Assembly (NCBI GenBank): GCA_029255685.2 | Contig: CM055311.2 | Coordinates: 8,251,031-8,315,030, forward strand | Length of the DNA: 64,000 nucleotides | Origin: Silene conica | Lineage: Eukaryota > Streptophyta > Magnoliopsida > Caryophyllales > Caryophyllaceae | Direction: 5' to 3' | In this document: positions 12,416 to 23,625 of the stretch, piece by piece | How the letters are laid out: each line of letters opens with the position of its first letter | Numbering within the stretch: position 1 is the stretch's first letter | Notes under the pieces: model-generated | Told to the model about the DNA's origin: nothing | The model's input: the letters and a program-made list of their open reading frames with translations, nothing else | Database searches by the model: none | Program-made: the position numbers and the translations under genes

Positions 12416-12661
12416 AGTTGTCATACCCATCGAGTACCCATCAGAATGGTTAGAACTGTAGATATATATATTCAACAATTTCCCTCCGACTGACCAACCA
12501 CACCCATCAGAATCAACCTTAATCATATATCTATCCCTAAACAACCCAATCCCACATATGCATGAGTATATAAACGTCATAGAGTAGTCATACCCATCGA
12601 GTACCCTTCTCACTCACTTAACCAACGTAACCATCAATATCAATTGTGAAATGTATCCCTG
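12416..12661. repeat. Degenerate repeat units in target DNA
   Basis: The phrase AGTCATACCCATCGAGTACC occurs near 12418 and again near 12587, with similar text after each (ACCAACC..., CAGAATCAACC..., CCCTAAACAACCC). The second unit continues across the composite insertion into 37511-37711 and resembles 57300-57530. These look like old tandem copies that predate the insertions. Confidence 0.55.
12657..12661. repeat. Target duplication CCCTG, left copy
   Basis: CCCTG directly precedes the TGATGAGC start of the Athila-A 5' LTR. The same five bases follow the TTATCA end at 37510. The flanks on either side align across the insertion with the related sequence at 57330-57380, which supports this pair as a true target duplication. 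Confidence 0.75.
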
Positions 12662-12883
12662 TGATGAGCTTCATTTTAGTCATATTTTTCATTGTTTTTT
12701 CTTTATTTTTGGTCCCGATTCGACCTCGTTTTGCGTGCATTTGCTCGTTTTTATGCCCGTTGCCTCGACTATTCCTATTTGATTCACATTTTGTAGGTAT
12801 TGTGGCGGGAGCGAAGAAACGGGAGCAAACGAGACGAATTTGGAGCGAAATGTGAAGAAATTATGAAGAAAGTACCCCAGACC

Positions 12884-13312
12884 CTCTCAGCCGGTCCCAG
12901 ACCGGCAGCCGGTGGGCCGGCTGGGAGCATTGACTTGACTTTGGGCGAAAATTGGAAGAAAGTACAGGATTTCAAGCCTGCTTCTTAGCCGGTTCCGAGC
13001 CGGCGGCCGGTGCACCGGCTGATGATCAAGCCTACCTCAAATTGCTTCGAAAAATCAGAAGTGGGATTTCAGCCTACCAGCCGGTTCATCACCGGCGGCC
13101 GGCCTACCGGCTCCTTGTAGCTGTGTTGAAGAAAATGTGAAGAAAAATTCAGAAGTGAGGAATCAGCCTCCCAGCCGGTACCCGACCGGCAGCCGGCCGG
13201 TCGGTTGAGGATCAATGCTATTGAAGAAAAAAAGAAGAAAAAAATCAGAAGTCGTCATTTTGACTCTTAGCCGGTCCCAGACCGGCAGCCGGTGGACCGG
13301 CTGAGAGTCATA
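12884..13312 (+). repeat. GC-rich hairpin array, five units of about 95 bp
   Basis: Five units start near 12884, 12985, 13075, 13170 and 13261. Each holds about 45 bp of CCGG-rich imperfect palindrome, with AGCCGGT at the left and ACCGGCT at the right, followed by about 50 bp of A-rich text with GAAGAAAA and TCAGAAGT phrases. In the last unit the outer arms 13261-13275 and 13296-13310 pair over 15 bp with one mismatch. The array lies upstream of the TATA box, in U3, where it could affect transcription or methylation. Confidence 0.85.
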
Positions 13313-13330
13313 TTTCAGAATTTCGCGCAC

Positions 13331-13338
13331 TATATAAA
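13331..13338 (+). promoter_or_regulatory. TATA box of Athila-A 5' LTR
   Basis: TATATAAA just downstream of the hairpin array, in the usual place for the LTR promoter. It sets the U3/R boundary roughly 25-35 bp further on. Confidence 0.65.
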
Positions 13339-14345
13339 CCCACACTTAGTCTATTTTCATTTACGCAATTTTTACATAACTTTCACGCATCCCTAGGGTT
13401 TTCTACTGTTCCATTGTTCTTCATTTACATTCAAAAACACTACTCAAAATCATAATCTTTATTTTGTTCATATAATCTTCTAGTGAATCTTTAGTTTAAT
13501 AATCCTTAGTTTGTTCTTATCTCTTTCATTAGTTTACATTTGGGATTTGGTTGTAATTTGGAGGGTTTAAGAACACTCTTCTTTTGTAATCAAAGCTCTT
13601 TACTTTAATCAAGTTGTTGGTATAATCTTTCCTCTCTTTACTTAGTTATTTCATTTGTTTAAGGTTTTTTTTGTTCATTTACTTACTTTTATCATAATCC
13701 AACATGTTTAGCATTTACTCATCATTTGTTTACATGTTTGCTTTAGTTATGTGTGAGTAGTTCCCTTGCTAGGGTTAGGGGTGTTCTTGGGTAGTTGGTG
13801 TTGATGATTAGTGCTTAGGGTTAGGGTTTTGTCTTCATCTTTGTTAGGTTTTCATTATATGCATGTTATATGTTTGATGAAATGCCTCAACGACGGTTGG
13901 GCATGAATCTTGTTGTTGTTTGCCTTTGACGATAGTCTAGGGTTCTCATGAACATGTATGTATGTTAAGTTAACCTTGTTTGTAGCGAGAGCTAGGATAG
14001 GGTTCGACTTTAGGGGAGTCAAATCGATAGACGAGACAAACCTAGACCTAGCTTAGAAGAGACCTCCTACCCTTTGCATGTTTGACACCGACTTACCCTA
14101 GTAACCCCCGACACCCTAGTTGTTTTTTATCATCAATTTAATCTTAACCTATTTGCCTTCGTTTATCTTTAGTTGTTAGTCTTTTCACAAACCAACCTAT
14201 TACCCCGACTTAAGCTTTAATTGGAACCAAACTAATCAATCGTCCCCACCATCTTCGTGTTCGACCCCGAACTAAATACTACTTTCTTTCGGGTTTTATA
14301 AATTTGTTTGATGCCGGTAGTGACGGCAAATTCCGGCCATCAAAA

Positions 14346-14363
14346 TGGCGCCGTTGCCGGGGA
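14346..14363 (+). promoter_or_regulatory. Athila-A primer-binding site
   Basis: TGGCGCCGTTGCCGGGGA, 18 bases complementary to the 3' end of tRNA-Asp, the typical Athila primer. It starts three bases after the LTR end. The identical site is in Athila-B at 39244. Confidence 0.88.
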
Positions 14364-14527
14364 TGGTGCTAGAAATTGTTTAGTTTAGTTTTAGTTTTAG
14401 CTTTAGTTAGTTGTGCTTTCTTTGTTTTGATCAAAACTTTGTTAGTTAAGTGTAGAGTGGTTGATATTTTACTCTCCCTAGTGCCTAAAAACACTAGGAT
14501 GACTAATCTTTTTGCCAAGTTTTTATG

Positions 14528-16545
14528 CCTAGGGGTGATTCGAATTATTTATTTTCGACTTCCGAACCGGAAAGGCTTTTTCGAGCCTTAAGGAGGAGGA
14601 CTATAGCGAGAGTGAGAATTGCTTCCCACGCATCTACTTGTCAAAACAACCACCCCCCTTCACCCGAACCACAAAGCCCAAATCAAAACATTCTAAGCCC
14701 AACCTCCGAAAACTTCGACAACCCATTCTACCAATCACCACCACCCTCTCCTCACATTCCAAACCACCCACAAATTCCCATAATGGCCGCCCTTAGAGAT
14801 CACAATCGGCTAAACCACAATGATACAACAAACCCCATCAATTTTGGCACTCTTGTGCCACAAAACTTCGAGATTCACCCTTCTCAAATGAGCTCCATTG
14901 AGAAGAATGCTTTTAGTGGAGCCTCTCATGAGGATGCCCACGGGCATTTGAGGAAGTTTAAGGGCAAAGTTGCCATGATCAAGAAGACGGGGGTGCCGGA
15001 AGAAACTTTGAGGTTAATGCTCTTCCCCTACTCATTTACGGACAAGGCGGATAGGTGGTTGAACATTCATCCCCCAAATACCTTTACTACTTGGGATGAC
15101 TTAGCCACGGCCTTTCTTGCTAAGTACTATCCATCCTCGAAAACCGCAATGCTCCGTAATGAAATCACCCAATTTCAACAAGATGAGGGTGAAAGCTTGG
15201 GACAGGCATGGGATAGATACCAAGACTTGCTTGCTAGGTGTCCTCATCATGGGATACCTACATGGTATACGACCCAAACGTTCTTTCAAACTCTCCTTCC
15301 TCGCACCAAGGAGATGGTGAACGCGTCCGCGGGGGTAGTTTTGACCACCTCCCGAATGAAGATGGTACCGAGCTTATCAAGAAGATAGTGGATTCCGAAG
15401 AAAACTATGGTACAAGAGGAAACTCATTGAGAAGAAGTAGTAAATACCCCAATGAGAGTCTCTCCAACTCCAAAGCAAATGAAGAAACAAATGCCAAAAT
15501 TGATTTGTTCACAAAGAAGTTGGAGGAGTTAACAAAGGGGTCTTCAAGCAAAGAAACCAAGGGGAACACTCCGGGAATGTACCAAGTGAGCAACGTTGTC
15601 TCATGCGACTTGTGTGGAGGAAGTGGGCACAGATTCGATGTATGTGCCAATAATTCTTATGAGGGAAGTGGGAGTGAAGAGGATTTGTATGCCTTCCAAG
15701 CATTCAAAAACTCAAGGAGTCAAAACACTTTCAACCCGAATTCCAATTACTACCATCCGGGCATTCGAGGAAGCCCTTACATGAGCTACAAGAGCACAAA
15801 CGTCTTGAACCCACACCAACTTCAACAACCCCAAGTTCAAAATCCACCCGGTTTCCAACCAAGGGGTGGAAATTTTAATCCAAGAAATAATTACCACAAT
15901 CAAAACTTCTACCAAGGGAATCAATCAAATCAAGCCAACCAAGGCTTTCCACAAAATTTCAATGACCCGAATTTCAACCCAAATTTCAACCATCAAAACC
16001 AACAAAACTTCAATCCACCAAACCAAAATCTCAACCAACCATCATTCCAAAATAATTCCAACAACCCCAATCAAAACCAAAACAACTACAACCACAATCC
16101 ACAACAAAATTTCAATAACAACCAAAATCTCAACAACCCAAACTACAACCCAAACTTCAATCCAAACTTTCCATCCAACAACCAAAATCAAAACTTCAAC
16201 AACCAAGCTCCAAGAGGAAACTCCCAAGGTGGGGGTGCAAGGAACGATTATGGGTTCCCCTTGCCCCTCACCAATGCACCTCATCAAGACACGACAAGTG
16301 ATTCCCAAGTGGGGGAGTTGTTGAAACTTGTCAAGAACATGCAAGCAACTCACACCCAAGAAATGGCGAATTTGAAGAGTGCCAATCAAAGAGAAATACG
16401 GGAAATGGAGGCTCGAGTTGCCTCTCAAGCTCTAGCAAACCCACAAAGGCCACCGGGCGGCTTCCTTGCCCAAGACCAAAGTTCTAAGGATGCCTCACAT
16501 AATCACCAAGCCCATGCGGTGATCTTGAGGAGTGGACGGAGCTAG
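14528..16545 (+). pseudogene. Athila-A gag region
   Basis: Encodes an Athila-type Gag, the structural protein of the virus-like particle. The retrotransposon-gag domain is recognised from phrases such as FLAKYYPSSKTA, GESLGQAWDRYQDLL and CPHHGIPTW, followed by a zinc knuckle CDLCGGSGHRFDVC (CX2CX4HX4C) near 15604-15645. Downstream, about 15720-16230, is a strongly Asn/Gln/Phe/Pro-rich low-complexity stretch, and the end contains a short charged, coiled-coil-like segment (MANLKSANQREIREMEARVA). The region is a fossil and is not open in one frame. Confidence 0.85.
15720..16230 (+). repeat. Asn/Gln-rich low-complexity stretch in gag
   Basis: DNA built from AAYCAA, TTCAACC and CCAAAC words, translating in the gag frame to repeats of NPNFNPN, NQNQN and NFNNQ types over about 170 residues. 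Composition is prion-like. The other reading frames here are by-products of the low complexity. Confidence 0.85.
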
Positions 16546-16780
16546 AGGACCCGTACAACGACTATAATTTTGGTGAAGAGGAGCCCATTTTGGAGCTTGT
16601 GAAAGAGAAGGAAAAAGGAGTTGATGCAAGCACTTCAAGGGATAATGAGTAATATGTGGAGGACCTCCCTTATGAGGAAAAAGAAGAAGAAGATATCTTG
16701 GAGGAAGTGGATGCTAGACTACTAAGGTAACAAGCAAATCAACACCCACCAAGGTACTATCTAACCCTCAACCTACTAGC

Positions 16781-19543
16781 TTGCCTTATCCTTCAAGGGC
16801 CTTGAAGGGAAAAGAAAACATCAAGTTCACCAACTTTTGTAAGATGCTTGAACTTCTTGAAGTGACTCTTCCCTTCACGGATGTGATTTTGAATATGCCG
16901 ACTTACTCAAAATTTTTGAAAGAAATCTTGTCGGGAAAGAGGACCGTCGGTAACCAAGTAGTAATGGCTATGAAGGATGAGTGTAGTGCACTTCTCCTCC
17001 AAAAGGTGCCAAAGAAACTTGGTGACCCGGGGAGCTTCTCTATCCCTTGCATAGTCGGTGGTATTCCTATCTCTCGTGCTCTTTGTGATTTGGGAGCTAG
17101 TGTTAGTGTGCTTACCTTGAAAGTTGCTAAAAGAATTGGTATGAATGATTTGGTTCCAACAAGCATCACCCTCCAATTGGCAGATAGGTCCGTCAAGCGC
17201 CCTTTGGGGGTGCTTGAGGACGTACCCGTCAAGGTGGGTAAACATTTAATTCCCGCCGATTTTGTTGTCCTTGATATCCCGGAGGATAGCCACACTCCCA
17301 TCATCTTCAGTAGGCCTTTCTTGGCTACCGGAGGCGTCTTGATAGACGTGAAGAATGGGCGGCTCACCTTTAGGGTTGGGGATGACAAAATTGAGTTTAA
17401 TCTTCCTACTATGATGAAAGGTCCAAGACATGATGAGGCATTCACATTGGACATTGTGGAACAAATGGTAAGAGAAATGGAAGAAGTGGAAGAAGACAAG
17501 GAGAGTCACATGGAGCAATTGTGTGGCATCTCAACTTGTGAAGACAAAGAGATGGATAAAAACCTCGAGCTTGATGATGATGAGGTAGAAAAAGTGGAGG
17601 GAATGCTCCATCCAAAGGTACAACTCAAACCCCTTCCTCCCTCAAGTATGCCTTTCTTGGGGGGGGGGGGGGGGGGGGGAGAGGCTTACCCGGTGATTAT
17701 CAATGCTAACCTTAATGAGCACCAAGAATCCAAGCTCATTTCAACTTTGAAGGATCATAGGAGCTCATTAGGGTATCGCCTTGACGACATCAAGGGGCTA
17801 AGCCCGAGTCTTTGCATGCATAGAATAATTCTTGAGGAAGGGAGTAGACCTAGGGTTGAAGGTCAAAGGAGATTGAATCCCAAGATGGGGGAAGTAGTGA
17901 AGGGTGAAGTTCTTAAGTTACTTGAGGCCGGCATCATCTACGAGAACACGGATAGCCGGTGGGTGAGCCTCGTCCATGTTGTCCCCAAGAAGGGGGGTGT
18001 AACATTGGTTACACAAGAGGATGGGATTCTCCTACCGACTCGTCCGGTGACGGATTGGAGGATGTGTATTGATTATCGCAATTTGAATGCGGCCACTCTC
18101 AAGGACCATTTCTCAATCCCCTTCATTGACCAAATGCTAGAGAGACTAGCGGGGCATTCGTACTATTGTTTTCTCGACGGTTATTCCGGGTTTTTTCAAA
18201 TCCCTATTCACCCGCAAGACCAAGAGAAAACAACTTTTATATGCCCCCAAGGAGTGTATGCTTATCGGAGGATGCCATTCGGGTTGTGTAATGCACCCGG
18301 CACCTTTCAAAGGTGCATGATGGCCATCTTTGCCGATTTTCTTCAGAAGAGTATAAAGGTATTCATGGATGATTTTAGTGTCCATGGTGACTCTTTTGAT
18401 CTTGGGCTTGCTAATCTTGAGAATGTGTTGAAAAGATGTGAGGAGCACAACCTTGTCCTCAATTGGGAAAAGTGCCATTTTATGGTAGAGGAGGGGATTG
18501 TGCTTGGTCACATTGTGTCCAAGAGGGGGATAGAGGTCGATGGTGCAAAAGTGGCGGTCATTGAGAATTTGTCACCCGCTACCAATGTGAAATGGGTGAG
18601 GAGTTTTCTTGGACATGCCGGTTTTTACCGGCGTTATTAAAGATTTTTCTAAAATTGCCAAACATTGACTTCTCTCCTTCTCAAGGATGCACCATTTTTG
18701 TTTACTAATGATTGTCTTGAAGCCTTTTCTAGGATCAAAGAGGCACTTGTGACGGCTCCTATCATCCGTGCTCCGGATTGGGAATTGCCTTTTGAGATCA
18801 TGTGTGACGCGTCGGATTTCGCGGTTGGAGCGGTCCTAGGGCAAGTTGTGGATAAGAAGCACCATGTGATATATTATTCAAGCAAGACCCTTTACCAAAC
18901 CCAAGCACACTATTCCACGACCGAGAAGGAGATGTTGGCGATTGTTCATGCCATTGAGAAGTTTAGACAATATCTTGTGGGATCTAGAGTGGTGGTGTAC
19001 ACTGATCACACCGCTCTAAGGCAATTAATGTTAAAGAAAGATGCCAAGCCTAGGCTCTTGAGGTGGGTCGTTTTGCTTCAAGAGTTTGATCTAGAGATTA
19101 AGGACAAGTCGGGGTCGGAGAATGTTGTTGCGGACCACTTGTCTAGATTGACTATTGAAGATCATGATTTGCAAGATAGGGAAGGGCCAATTAATGAATG
19201 GTTGCGCGAGGATAGCTTGAAGGCTATAGGTAATAAGTTGCCTTGGTTTGTGGATCTAGCCAACTATCTTGTTAATGGCTTTATCCCCGAGGAATTGGAG
19301 GCTAGAGATAGGAGAAAATTGAAGGTGGATGCTAAGAGATACTTTTGGGATGATCCTTACCTATTCAAAAAGTGTGGGGATGGACTCTTGAGGAGATGCG
19401 TGACCAAAGAAGAGGGGCTTGAGATAGTGGATAGGCTTCACAATTCCGCCTATGGAGGACACTTGGCGGCTTCTCGGACTATAGCCAAGGTGCTCCAAGG
19501 AGGTTTCTTTTGGCCTTCTATGTTCAAAGACATTCACGATGTG
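16781..19543 (+). pseudogene. Athila-A protease, reverse transcriptase and RNase H region
   Basis: Order is that of Ty3/gypsy pol. The aspartic protease shows CDLGASVSVLTL (near 17080) and IIFSRPFLATGG. Reverse transcriptase begins with GIIYENTDSRWVS, then WRMCIDYRNLNAATLKDHF, YCFLDGYSGFFQIP, RRMPFGLCNAPGTFQRCM and the catalytic FMDD box near 18365. RNase H shows [36 protein letters not shown] and [11 protein letters not shown]. The start of integrase (zinc-binding part, [21 protein letters not shown]) follows near 19450. Sequence phrases are diagnostic of the Athila lineage. A fossil with several interruptions. Confidence 0.85.
17659..17679 (+). repeat. Poly(G) run of 21 bases
   Basis: Uninterrupted G-tract between the protease and reverse-transcriptase parts of Athila-A. 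Long G-runs are rare in plant DNA and prone to length error in both replication and sequencing. Confidence 0.9.
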
Positions 19544-19548
19544 GTTAG

Positions 19549-20545
19549 TGTGGGGAATATAGCATGTATTCGCCCTAAACTTGCAGGATTATAATGAAAA
19601 TTACAGTTGTGATTATAGTCATAAGATAAATAAAAACATGAAGAGAGTACAACCTTTGGTCCTTGTGCGAAAGGCCTAAGAACAGGAATTAACACAAATT
19701 CCCTCCTATAACTTGCACCCAAGACTTAGATTGAGACGATGCCGCGTGTGCTAGAAATCCTCTCCAACTGCCTTGCAATATAGGGAGAGCTATTGAGGTT
19801 TTAGATGTGAGATCTGAGGTTTTGGGAGAAGAGTGCTCTCAAAACCCTAATTTTTCCTTGAGATTTGTTTTACAGTCAAAACAAGAGTAACCTGACATAA
19901 GGAGAGTCCTCCTCCTTATGTAGCTCTTGGCCGAAATTTTCGAATAGGGTAGGAGTGGGCTTTCCACTCTTACCTTATTCTAATTCGTGATTCGACCCAT
20001 TTAGCTAAAATTTATTCGCGGGTTTTATTTATAAATCGTAACATGTTATCAGATATTAATACAGTCGATATATTAATAATGGTCTGATAAAAACGATATT
20101 GTATAATTACCCAAATTAATATAACAGTTTATATTAATTCGCGAATACAATATTTAATTAAATATAACTGCTTATATTTAATTTTACGAATTAAACATGT
20201 AATCCGTATTAGCTAAAATTATTTAATCCGTATTAAATAATAATCTCAACATCTTATTGACTAATTTAATAGTCAATACCTTTGACTAACTGTTTAGTTA
20301 TATTCGGCATAAATGTGACTGTATTTTCATACCTTCACATCTCTCAAACGTGTCCTATAGGTGTGACGTATAGGGACCAGTTGATCACCGCCATCCGTAT
20401 GACAATAACGTCAAACTTATCTAGCAAGCCAACCGTTATTGATAAACGTGGATCAACTGGTAATAATACTGAAGTATGCCCTTGTGATCCTTAAAGAGAT
20501 TTAATAAGTCATTGTACTTAATTGTCAAGGACACCAGCCCCAACA
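19549..20545 (-). mobile_element. Solo LTR 1 (copia-like) in Athila-A integrase
   Basis: A 997-bp LTR with exact target duplication GTTAG at 19544-19548 and 20546-20550. On the minus strand it runs from TGTTGGGGCTGG to ATTCCCCACA. It is the same family as 33103-34031: both share the AGGGACCAGTTGAT, GTATGACAAT and GCAAGCCAACCGTTATTG phrases and the GCAGGATTATAA phrase near the other end. TGTTGG ends fit Ty1/copia, but without internal sequence the lineage is open. Confidence 0.9.
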
Positions 20546-20550
20546 GTTAG

Positions 20551-21541
20551 ATCTTGTGACGCTTGTCAAAGGTCGGGCAACATTGGTAACAGGAATGAGA
20601 TGCCTCTCAAGACTATCTTGGAGATTGAGCTATTTGATTGTTGGGGGATTGACTTTATGGGACCTTTCCCCAATTTTTGTGGGAATGAATACATCTTGGT
20701 GGCCATGGACTACGTCTCCAAGTGGATAGAAGCGGTTGCCTCCCCCACCAATGACTCCAAAGTAGTTGTGAAGCTCTTCAAAACCATCATCTTTCCCTGT
20801 TTCGGAGTACCCCGAATTGTAATTAGTGATGGAGGTTCTCACTTCCGGAAACACACATTCAAGACCCTTCTAGCCTCTTATGGAGTGACCCACAAGGTAG
20901 CACTTGCCTACCACCCTCAAACTAGTGGGCAAGTGGAGGTTTCAAATCGTCAAATCAAGGCTATCTTAGAGAAGGTGGTACGCAAGAACCGGAAAGATTG
21001 GTCCCAAAAGTTGTTTGGTGTATTATGGGCTTTGAGGACGGCTTACAAGATGCCAATAGGAATGACTCCCTACAAGCTTGTGTACGGGAAAGCATGCCAC
21101 CTAGCGGTGGAGCTTGAGCACAAGGCTTGGTGGGCCTTGAAGGAGATGAATTTCGACTTAGACTTGGCCGGGGAGAAAATATTCTTGCAAATGAGTGATC
21201 TTGAAGAGCTTAGATTTGAGGCATATGAGAGTTCAAAATTCTACAAAGAACAAACCAAGAAGTGGCATGATGCCAAGTTGATGAAGAAGAATGTAAACAT
21301 AGGAGACCTTGTGCTCCTTTTCAATTCAAGGGTTAAGAATTTCCCGGGAAAGCTTAGATCAAGATGGTCCGGTCCCTTCAAAGTAATGGACATTTCCCCT
21401 CATGGGGCGTTTGAACTTTGGAGTGAAGGCGGTGGCACCTTCAAAGTCAACGGACACCGGATCAAACGTTATTACCAAGGGGATTCTAAAGGAACGGTAG
21501 AAGTGATTGACCTCGGGGACCCACTCCCCGAGGAGGATTGA
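20551..21541 (+). pseudogene. Athila-A integrase region
   Basis: Continues integrase to the right of the solo [11 protein letters not shown] zinc-binding cysteines, then the catalytic core with [29 protein letters not shown] and [16 protein letters not shown] (D, D, E positions recognisable), and a C-terminal part with [12 protein letters not shown] and GPFKVMDI typical of the GPY/F-like region. It ends in an acidic tail ([10 protein letters not shown]). Homology to Athila integrases is clear. Confidence 0.87.
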
Positions 21542-22084
21542 TTCTAAAGGAGATTGTTCGCGTAAGGTTTGGTGGAGTCACTTAATAACCACCGTTTGTA
21601 AGTATTAGCTTCCTATCTTTCATATAGTTTGCATCTTAGTTCAATTTTTAGTTTGATTTCTAGCTTGCATGTGAGATTTGGAAGTGTTGGTTGCTTATTT
21701 TGGATTAATTCTTGAGTAAAGTCGGAAGTTGATAGGCAAAATTGTTGTTTGCAAAATCGATTTTTATGTTCAAGTAAATTATTTTTCGAAATTGTGTACA
21801 GGTACTCCCAGCCGGCCTACCGGCTGACGGTCCCATACCGGCTGAGAGTACCTGGGCACGTTTCTGTTTTTGATGATTTATTTGGCAGATTTCAGATTTT
21901 TCACTCCCAGCCTACACCAAACCTGCGGCCGGTCCACCGGCTTAAAGTCATTGTACCTTATTCAAATTGACGAAAAATCTAAGGAGCTTGATTCTCAGCC
22001 GGTAGGCCGGCAGCCGCTAGGCCGACAGCCGGTTCATGAGTTGTCTAACAAAGAAGGAAGAAAGGAAGAAGAGAAGGATTCCCC
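21542..22084 (+). other. Athila-A spacer after integrase, with hairpin units
   Basis: Non-coding. Contains at least three CCGG-rich hairpin units like those of the LTR. The first has outer arms 21801-21815 and 21838-21852 (GGTACTCCCAGCCGG against its complement, one mismatch). A less regular unit lies at 21903-21950 and another at about 21991-22033. The stretch stops where Tekay-A begins. Confidence 0.75.
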
Positions 22085-23033
22085 TGTAACATCCCGTATT
22101 TTCGTAAATTATATTTTTAAGGCTTTAAATTATTTTTACGGAATAAAATAATATTTTAATATTTATTGTTAAGTTATTTTTAAATAATCCGTTAAGATCC
22201 GTCTTAAGAACCTTAAGTCCTTAAGACGTAATAACTTGGCAAGTTAAATCCGATTCATAAAACCCGTTCACATCAAAAGCCAGTTTCATTAAACGGAAAG
22301 GACAACTTAAACCCTAAACCCTTTTCCCATATGTCGACATATTCACCATATCACAAAATAAGAACACTGTCAAATCATTTCTCCTTTCTCCTTCAACTTT
22401 TCAATCTTCAAATCGATTTTCAGAGATCATCCGATTTCCAAACCAAGGCATGTTATACATTTCTGAAATCCTCGCGAAATTTGCAAGACATCCGTCTCTT
22501 TCAATTCCATTTTCGTCCAACTTGAAAAATGGACTGTTTTGGGTAAAATTCGTTTCTAGCTTCTAATAATCGTTTTTCATGTTGTAGGAGAGGGTTTAGA
22601 GGATCCCGACGTGGATAGTTACGTGATTGAAGAGGAGCTAGGAGCATAACCGCTTTAGAGGTGACGATAATGAGAAACTCGGCCTTTATTTGTTATAATA
22701 GCATATTTCATGGTTTTGATGTGGAAAGTTTCTGATTTTGCATATTGTTGTTGTTATTGGGACTTAGAAACATGTTAGGATTGTTCATATATGTTGGTTA
22801 TGTGCTTAGGTTGTGTTTCACATGCTATAAGTTCATTTTTCAGATTTTTCATGCTTAAGACGGATACAAAGTATGATTATAATGTGACCCTATTGTTGAG
22901 TTTTTTGCTTGCTTATACATCCTATATGTGGTTTAAATGCTGGGTAGTATATTGATGTTGTGAATTTGAAGAATTGGTAACGATTTAGTCGATTTTGTAA
23001 ATCACTGTGATACGCGATTTTGCGCTCAGGAGT

Positions 23034-23340
23034 TCTGAGCCGGTCGACCGACCGGCCGCCGGTCGACCGGCTGGGAGTGTTTATTAGTGCTTTTGCGTGT
23101 TTTGGAAATATAGGGACTTGGGTGCCCAGTCGATAGGTCGGCTGCCTGCTGACCGGCTGGGAGCCCCTTGGTATTGTGTTTTGCGTAAGGCAAATATGAG
23201 GAATTGGGTTCCGCAGCCGGTAGGCCGGCTGCCTGCCGACCGGCTGAGGGCCCTTATAGGCTGTTTCTGATTTTAAGGAATTGTAGGGTGCTGGGTTGCC
23301 AGACGGTCAGCCGGCCGCCTGCCCCTGACCGGCTGGGAGC
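23034..23340 (+). repeat. GC-rich hairpin array, four units of about 88 bp
   Basis: Units start near 23034, 23124, 23213 and 23298. Each has a CCGGT...GCCGGC core ending in ACCGGCTG and is followed by about 45 bp of AT-rich text. The same layout as in the Athila-A LTR, although the elements belong to different Ty3/gypsy lineages. The 3' LTR counterpart is at about 29969-30274. Confidence 0.85.
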
Positions 23341-23625
23341 CCCTGTATACTTAAATTGGTTTATCTTTTGATCGGTTGTGCGGTTTTGTTTGAGATTCGT
23401 TCCGTGTACCGTATATGTGTGTTTGAGGTCCTCGAAGGATGGGCGACACTATATTGGGTTCGGGAATGGAGAGAGGATAGAGACCCCTCGGTTGGGTAAC
23501 CGAAAGGGAAACCGGTTCTCCCTCCACTTAGTTCCCGGGATCAATTAAGTGTTGGTTAGAAGTATAAAAGATAAGAACTAAAGGTTTAGTTAATGTAGTT
23601 GGATGCTATTGTAGTGATGCGTGTT

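Larger units (their letters stand above)
12662..14342 (+). repeat. Athila-A 5' LTR
   Basis: About 1,681 bp, starting TGATGAGCTTCA after CCCTG and ending CCGGCCATCA three bases before the PBS. The final 300 bp recur at 35490-35789. The U3 part carries five GC-rich hairpin units, followed by a TATA box. Confidence 0.85.

Noticed and set aside
16903-17499. Long reverse-strand frame of 198 residues
   Set aside because: Shadow of the Athila-A protease region; no homology and opposite strand.
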